NCBI GenBank assembly: GCA_903903365.1
Contig: CAIUYS010000659.1
Span: forward strand, 1 to 18,645
Direction of reading: 5' to 3'
Source of the DNA: an uncultured Methylococcaceae bacterium
GTDB lineage: Bacteria > Pseudomonadota > Gammaproteobacteria > Methylococcales > Methylomonadaceae
Length of the DNA stretch: 18,645 nt
Shown here: piece after piece, positions 14,613-18,645 of the stretch
How positions within the stretch are numbered: position 1 is the first letter of the stretch
How the letters are laid out: each line of letters opens with the position of its first letter
Notes under the pieces: model-generated
What the model saw: the letters and a program-made list of their open reading frames with translations, nothing else
What the model was told of the DNA's origin: nothing
The model's database searches: none
Position numbers and translations under genes: made by a program

Positions 14613-14841
14613 CGCCCGTCCATTCTTCATCCAAGGGGGCGAGAATATCACCGATAATAACTTTGCCACGCAAGGCTTCCAAGCGTTTCAAGGCAGCTTC
14701 ACGTCGGCTTTCTTTACGATCCGGCACGATACGGGCGATGGTTTTGCCATGCAAGGTAATTGCAATTTCTTCACCTTGTTGTACTTGCTTAAGATAGTCA
14801 GGCAAGTGCTGGCGTAATTCGGTGACATTGACTGAGTTCAT
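14596..14841 (-). CDS. vapB: Phd/YefM-type antitoxin (VapB partner)
   Basis: An 81-residue protein starting MNSVNVTELRQHLPDYLKQV, the classic Phd/YefM N-terminal DNA-binding fold, followed by GEEIAITLHGKTIARIVPD. The C-terminal part (about residues 50-81, acidic at DEEWTGDADNL) should wrap and inhibit the toxin. The ATG at 14841 has AGGAG 7 bases before it; the in-frame ATG at 14862 contains this site in its own coding sequence, so it is not the start. First gene of the pair, ahead of vapC, overlapping it by 17 bp. It probably represses its own promoter through the TGTACA repeats at 14856-14874. Confidence 0.88.
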   Translation of the reverse strand: MNSVNVTELRQHLPDYLKQVQQGEEIAITLHGKTIARIVPDRKESRREAALKRLEALRGKVIIGDILAPLDEEWTGDADNL

Positions 14842-14855
14842 ACACACTCCTATTC

Positions 14856-14901
14856 TGTACAATATTTATGTACATTATAGGCATTCGATTTTGGAAAGTA
14901 A
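14856..14901 (-). promoter_or_regulatory. vapBC promoter with TGTACA operator repeats
   Basis: Read on the minus strand, a TATAAT -10 box (14879-14874) sits 16 bp after a TTACTT -35-like box (14901-14896). Two TGTACA palindromes (14869-14874 and 14856-14861) lie 13 bp apart, the first overlapping the end of the -10 box and the second lying downstream of the likely start. Together they form a dyad suited to autorepression by the antitoxin or the complex. Confidence 0.65.
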
Positions 14902-15082
14902 CTCTTTTTAAAACATAATTAATACTGGCAACGCCAAAATCCGGTTCTTGGTTGAAGGGGAGATTTGCCTATACTGAGTTTATGCCCGTCATCGTTTCGG
15001 ACGCATAGGGGGACGTTGTGGATAATATCTACAGCATCAGTCGTGGCGGGATACCTTCTAAAAACCCCTTAAAATTTCGGGT
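14902..15082. other. Intergenic stretch with one possible plus-strand promoter
   Basis: I see no gene here. On the plus strand, TTGGTT (about 14951) and TATACT (about 14973), 16 bp apart, resemble a sigma-70 promoter. They are followed only by an eight-codon frame, MPVIVSDA then stop, so a transcript here would be non-coding or a relic. Together with the element at 15083-15243 it separates the vapBC promoter from the ubiC stop. Confidence 0.3.
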
Positions 15083-15243
15083 ACCAACTTAAGACAGGAC
15101 AGTTTTAGGTTAAGCCGTTCGTGGTGAGCCCTTCGTATGCCGCTCAGGAGAGCCCTGTCGAACCATGAACGACTTAACCGCTCATGCTTCGACTGGCTCA
15201 GGACGAACGATTAAGTCTCGACTATGTCCCGCGTTAAGTTGGT
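15083..15243. repeat. 161-bp inverted-repeat element overlapping the end of ubiC
   Basis: The terminal arms ACCAACTTAA (15083-15092) and TTAAGTTGGT (15234-15243) are perfect inverted repeats, with GGACA / TGTCC four bases further in on each side. Between them are two oppositely oriented copies of a TTAA.CGTTCGT..TGAGCC....TTCG sequence, related to the widespread repeat TTCGACAGGCTCAGGACGAACG. The right arm lies inside the ubiC reading frame and provides its last codons and stop (15211-15213). It looks like a small non-autonomous mobile element. Confidence 0.7.
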
Positions 15244-15798
15244 AGTCAAAACTTCCGGCAAAAAAAACTCACTGACCAGCATGTGCTGATGAGCAATGCC
15301 GTAAACCGTTCTCCTGCCCCATAGCGGCTGCTTGATATTAACTTCATCTAGCGCTGGCTGCGTCCATAGCAACGGGTTAATTAAGGTAATATCCATCGCG
15401 ATGCGTTCCAGCTTGGGATAAGAAAAAATAATTTCACCCAACGGGCGGTTACCTAACCTTGATAAATTGCTTTTAGCGGTTTTGACGGTAGCAGCCGGAA
15501 TGATGGTTCTCGCCAGAATCAATGGCTTGCCGCTGACATAAAGTAATACTTCTCGCGTTAAGCTGTATTGATGTTCCGGCAAGTTAAGCAAACGACGCTC
15601 ACTTAAAAAAGGCGTTTGCCAGCGTTGCAGCAAGACTTTAACAGCAACACCGGCACCGTAATAGTCACGTAGTCGTTGGGTTAGGGAACCGGATTCATAC
15701 ATCCATGACTGGACATTGCCAGGCAATTTATGGCGCAAACCTTGGCGATTTTCTTGCCATACCGGTTCGCGGTTAAATAAAAAACTTTGGGTGGTCAA
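15211..15798 (-). CDS. ubiC: Chorismate lyase
   Basis: A 195-residue UbiC homologue that removes pyruvate from chorismate to give 4-hydroxybenzoate, the first committed step of ubiquinone synthesis, in the cytoplasm. Family landmarks are in order: SWMYESGSLTQRLRDYY (31-47), TREVLLYVSGKPLILART (81-98, active-site-type R82), LGNRPLGEIIF (115-125), LWGRRTVYG (159-167) and SEFFLP (176-181, E177). The start is TTG at 15798, only two codons after the recG stop and in the same frame; that TAG rules out any longer start, and the next ATG would delete the N-terminal part of the fold. AGAGG lies about 11 bases upstream. The last 10 residues (TNLTRDIVET) are encoded by a repeat element, so the tail is probably not native. 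Third gene of ridA-recG-ubiC. Confidence 0.93.
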   Translation of the reverse strand: MTTQSFLFNREPVWQENRQGLRHKLPGNVQSWMYESGSLTQRLRDYYGAGVAVKVLLQRWQTPFLSERRLLNLPEHQYSLTREVLLYVSGKPLILARTIIPAATVKTAKSNLSRLGNRPLGEIIFSYPKLERIAMDITLINPLLWTQPALDEVNIKQPLWGRRTVYGIAHQHMLVSEFFLPEVLTTNLTRDIVET

Positions 15799-15804
15799 AG
15801 TAAA

Positions 15805-17907
15805 CTAAACCTCTGCATAATCGGTGGATGACCCCAGCCAACGATCACACAAAGGTTGTATGGCTTGAGGCGCTTCGGTGAAAATTTTATCGCCGGTTTG
15901 TTGGATAGCATCCAGCAAACCAACGTCTCTGGCTAAATCGGCAATTTTAAAATTGATAGCGCCGGTTTGGCGTGTGCCCATCACCTCACCGGGACCGCGT
16001 AATTGCAGGTCTTTTTCGGCAATAACAAAGCCGTCATTACTGTCCCTTAAAATACCCAGACGCTGACGGGCGGTGTCGGATAAGGGCGATTGATACATCA
16101 GCAAACAGTAACTATCGTCCTGCCCTCGCCCGACTCGTCCCCGTAATTGATGCAATTGGGACAGCCCCAAACGTTCCGGATTTTCAATAATCATTAAGCC
16201 TGCATTAGGTACATCAACCCCCACTTCGATGACCGTCGTGGCAACCAGCAAATCAATCTCGTGTTTTTTAAAGGCCTGCATAATGGAGTCTTTATCGGCA
16301 CTTTTCATGCGCCCGTGAATCAAGGCAACACGCACCTCGGGCAAAGCCAGTGTCAGCTGTTCGGCGGTTTTTTCAGCGGCTTCACACTCCAACACTTCTG
16401 ACTCTTCTATCAAGGTACAAACCCAATAAACCTGTTTTTTTTTGCTGACCCAACTGTTAATCCGGTCGATAACTTCTGCGCGGCGTTCGGCAGGAATGAC
16501 GCTGGTTACAATCGGTTTTCTACCAGGTGGCAGTTCATCGATAATGGAAATATCCAGATCGGAATATTGCAACATGGCCAAGGTGCGGGGAATCGGCGTT
16601 GCCGTCATAACTAATTGATGCGGACGGGTATTGCCCTGCTGGCCTTTTTCTCTTAACGCCATCCGTTGATGCACACCGAACCGGTGTTGTTCATCAATAA
16701 TAACCAAGCCCAAGCGATAAAAGCTTACGCTCTCCTGAAATAACGCATGCGTGCCAATAATAATGCCCGCCGAACCCTCCGCCAAACTTTGTAAAATCTC
16801 TTTGCGGGCGTTGCCCTTAACTTGCCCGGTCAGATAAACGACTTTTGCCTGAAAACCTTCAAACCACCCGCTAAAATTACGTTTATGTTGTTCTGCCAAT
16901 AACTCTGTCGGTGCCATAACGGCCACCTGATAACCCGCCATTAACGCAAGTAAAGCGGCGTAAGCAGAAACAATGGTTTTACCTGACCCGACATCGCCCT
17001 GCACCAATCGCATCATGGGATGTTGCAAGCGGCAATCGGCTTCAATCTCTGCAATAACGCGTTGTTGCGCACCCGTTAACTTAAAAGGCAGAGCGTTTAA
17101 AAACTGTTCTGTGATCGCTTTATCGCTGGAACCTTCGAACACCGGTGCTTGCCAGGCCTTAATTTTATTTCGGGTTTTTCGCAAACTTAAATGATGTGCC
17201 AATAGCTCTTCAAAGGCCAAACGTTTCAGCGCAGGCACACTGCCATTTTGCAATGCCTCAATCGTGACCGATTCATCGGGCGCGTGTAAAGTTTGTATGG
17301 CTTCTGCCAGAGACGGATAGTGATAATTTTTTAAAATCGTCGCTGGAATCCAGTCAATTAATAGCTGGGGTTGATTCTCACAGAGACTCAAAGCCTGTTT
17401 TATCGCTTTTCTTAAGGTAGTTTGGCTAAGGCCTTCTGTTAATGGATAAACGGGGGTTAAGCGGGTTTCGGTAATTTTGGCGTCCGGATTTGAAATGATC
17501 TGATAATCAGGATGAACCATTTCCAGTCCACCAAAGCCATGACGTACCTCGGCAAAACAACTGATTAATGTCCCCGGTTTAAGCGTATTGTGCTGGTTGG
17601 CACTAAAATGAAAAAACTTTAAAGAGATAAAGCCGGTGTTGTCGCTAATCCGACAAATCAGGCTTTTGCGACCTCTGGGTAAAATATCAATAAACTCAAC
17701 CTTGCCGCAAATAAGTACTGTCATACCAGCCCTTAAAGAACCAATAGGATAAATCCGGGTTCTATCTTCATAACGCAACGGCAGGTGAAAAACAAGATCC
17801 TGAATAACACGGATACCTAGCTTTTCGAGACGGTTTGCCGTTTGGGAACCTATCCCTGATAATTTGGCAACCGATTGATTAAGGAGATTCACGCTGTCAT
17901 CACGCAT
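15805..17907 (-). CDS. recG: ATP-dependent DNA helicase RecG
   Basis: A 700-residue RecG of full length. It drives branch migration and regression of stalled replication forks and unwinds R-loops and D-loops. Residues 1-140 contain a helix-hairpin-helix-like start (LSGIGSQTANRLEKLG) and the OB-fold wedge domain (VLICGKVEF to LKFFHFS). The helicase core has Walker A GDVGSGKT (304-311), the DEQH box (405-408), TATPIPRT (435-442), HGRMKSADKD (531-540), VATTVIEVGVDVPNAG (555-570) and motif VI QLRGRVGR (587-594). The C-terminal TRG-type region includes LRGPGEVMGTRQTG (636-649). All motifs are intact. It lies 44 bp after ridA; ubiC follows with its TTG start 6 bases past the TAG stop. The ATG at 17907 has a poor ribosome binding site, so it may rely on ridA translation. 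Confidence 0.97.
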   Translation of the reverse strand: MRDDSVNLLNQSVAKLSGIGSQTANRLEKLGIRVIQDLVFHLPLRYEDRTRIYPIGSLRAGMTVLICGKVEFIDILPRGRKSLICRISDNTGFISLKFFHFSANQHNTLKPGTLISCFAEVRHGFGGLEMVHPDYQIISNPDAKITETRLTPVYPLTEGLSQTTLRKAIKQALSLCENQPQLLIDWIPATILKNYHYPSLAEAIQTLHAPDESVTIEALQNGSVPALKRLAFEELLAHHLSLRKTRNKIKAWQAPVFEGSSDKAITEQFLNALPFKLTGAQQRVIAEIEADCRLQHPMMRLVQGDVGSGKTIVSAYAALLALMAGYQVAVMAPTELLAEQHKRNFSGWFEGFQAKVVYLTGQVKGNARKEILQSLAEGSAGIIIGTHALFQESVSFYRLGLVIIDEQHRFGVHQRMALREKGQQGNTRPHQLVMTATPIPRTLAMLQYSDLDISIIDELPPGRKPIVTSVIPAERRAEVIDRINSWVSKKKQVYWVCTLIEESEVLECEAAEKTAEQLTLALPEVRVALIHGRMKSADKDSIMQAFKKHEIDLLVATTVIEVGVDVPNAGLMIIENPERLGLSQLHQLRGRVGRGQDDSYCLLMYQSPLSDTARQRLGILRDSNDGFVIAEKDLQLRGPGEVMGTRQTGAINFKIADLARDVGLLDAIQQTGDKIFTEAPQAIQPLCDRWLGSSTDYAEV

Positions 17908-17951
17908 AAATCCGGATAATTTTGCCTCATCGCGGTACTAATTTGCAAGGT

Positions 17952-18356
17952 TCAAGAAGCCGGATATTCTTGGGGCTTTATAAACATAATCGCATCCATT
18001 TCCACTCCGACGTTTTTAGGTAAGGCAGCAACGCCAATAACGGCTCGGGCGGGGTAGGGTTCTTCAAAATAACGCCCCATGATTTCATTAACCAACGGGA
18101 AATTTGATAAATCAGTTAAAAAAACATTCAATTTAACGATGTCGGCAAGCGTACCCTCTGCGGCTTCTGCAACTGCTTTTAAATTGTCAAACACCTGGGT
18201 AATTTGATCGCTGATATCACCGTCTATAATCGTCATGGTTTCAGGTAATAAAGGAATCTGTCCTGAAAGATAAACCGTGTGATCGACTTTAACCGCTTGT
18301 GAATAAGTGCCGATTGCCTTGGGTGCTTTATTGGTATGGATGATTTGTTTAGTCAT
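17952..18356 (-). CDS. ridA: Reactive enamine/imine deaminase RidA
   Basis: A 134-residue member of the RidA/YjgF/YER057c family, which hydrolyses 2-aminoacrylate and related enamines released by PLP enzymes such as threonine dehydratase, protecting the cell from PLP-enzyme damage. The family pattern is complete: IGTYSQAV (15-22), YLSGQIPL (29-36), LADIVKLNVFLTD (70-82) and YPARAVIGVAALPKNVGVEMDAI (101-123) with the substrate-carboxylate arginine R104 and E119. A trimer is expected. AGGA lies 7 bases before the ATG. First gene of the ridA-recG-ubiC unit; in related genera spoT often precedes it, but that would lie outside the window. Confidence 0.96.
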   Translation of the reverse strand: MTKQIIHTNKAPKAIGTYSQAVKVDHTVYLSGQIPLLPETMTIIDGDISDQITQVFDNLKAVAEAAEGTLADIVKLNVFLTDLSNFPLVNEIMGRYFEEPYPARAVIGVAALPKNVGVEMDAIMFIKPQEYPAS

Positions 18357-18557
18357 TTTTTAATCCTGATGAGTCGTTTTACCAGAAGGTGAGGTATTAA
18401 AAATACCCCTACATAAAGTTGCCATAGATTGGCAGGTAATAAATAAGGTTTAATCCGTCAATCTGTGGCCGTTTATTTGTTGCTAATTACCCAACTACAA
18501 CTATCTGCAAGGCATTATAGCGATTATTGCCAAAGGATAGAAATTGCGAGGTGAAAG
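18357..18557. other. Upstream region of ridA
   Basis: About 200 bases with no gene. The sequence is AT-rich and should contain the ridA operon promoter on the minus strand if transcription begins here, but I cannot point to a clear -10/-35 pair. A heptanucleotide repeat begins at 18558. Confidence 0.4.
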
Positions 18558-18645
18558 GGTCAAGGTTAAAGGCTCAAGGCTCAAGGCTCAAGGTTCAAGG
18601 TTCAAGGTTCAAGGTTCAAGGTTCAAGGTTCAAGGTTCAAGGTTC
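18558..18645. repeat. Heptanucleotide tandem repeat (GTTCAAG)n
   Basis: Twelve 7-bp units plus four bases run to the window edge: GGTCAAG, GTTAAAG, three GCTCAAG, then seven GTTCAAG and a partial unit. The array becomes more uniform towards the right and continues beyond the window. A lone CAAGGTTCAAG also occurs at 17946-17956, across the ridA stop codon. Read on the minus strand the repeat has a TGA in every frame, so it cannot be coding on that strand. Confidence 0.95.

Noticed and set aside
14419..14817. 132-residue plus-strand open frame
   Set aside because: Antisense to vapBC, which have clear motifs, start sites and overlap.
18558..18645. CRISPR array
   Set aside because: The repeat unit is only 7 bp and has no spacers; it is a simple tandem repeat.

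Overview
The window looks like a chromosomal piece of a gammaproteobacterium with moderate GC content. The order ridA-recG-ubiC, a VpsR-like sigma-54 activator and many palindromic intergenic repeats would suit a methanotroph of the Methylococcales. That assignment is an impression from gene content and protein style, not a computed match.

Positions 1-5979, all on the minus strand, hold a block of three exported proteins. A 772-residue Ig/cadherin-like protein is transcribed first and ends in a strong intrinsic terminator. A 244-residue secreted protein follows. Last, 11 bases further on, comes a very large protein that runs off the left edge; it has about six HAF-type repeats followed by tandem 158-residue Ig/HYR modules encoded by 474-bp DNA repeats. 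Upstream of the block, at 5980-7093, lies a gene-poor region. It contains a textbook -24/-12 sigma-54 promoter facing the secreted genes, two near-identical 11-bp upstream sites, a leader hairpin and several palindromic repeats. The next gene (7094-8515, minus) is a sigma-54 enhancer-binding protein resembling VpsR, so regulator and promoter are neighbours.

Positions 9179-13909 carry what looks like one peptide or amide-bond metabolism module. On the minus strand an M14-like metallohydrolase (DUF2817) is translationally coupled to a GNAT acetyltransferase fused to a C39-like cysteine peptidase. On the plus strand is a RimK-like ATP-grasp ligase with an RLAN N-terminal domain. The divergent space between them contains a MITE-like palindrome and a small DUF4160-DUF2442 gene pair with its own palindromic operator, which looks like a toxin-antitoxin-style insertion.

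Positions 13910-15250 hold nested inverted repeats, a VapBC toxin-antitoxin pair on the minus strand with a recognisable promoter and operator, and a 161-bp inverted-repeat element whose right end forms the last codons and the stop codon of ubiC. Positions 15211-18356 are a housekeeping operon on the minus strand: ridA (enamine deaminase), recG (branch-migration helicase) and ubiC (chorismate lyase, first committed step of ubiquinone synthesis). The window ends in a heptanucleotide tandem repeat upstream of ridA.

The most interesting signals are the sigma-54 circuit in front of the secreted-protein block, the ligase/peptidase/hydrolase module, and the repeat elements that border or enter genes.
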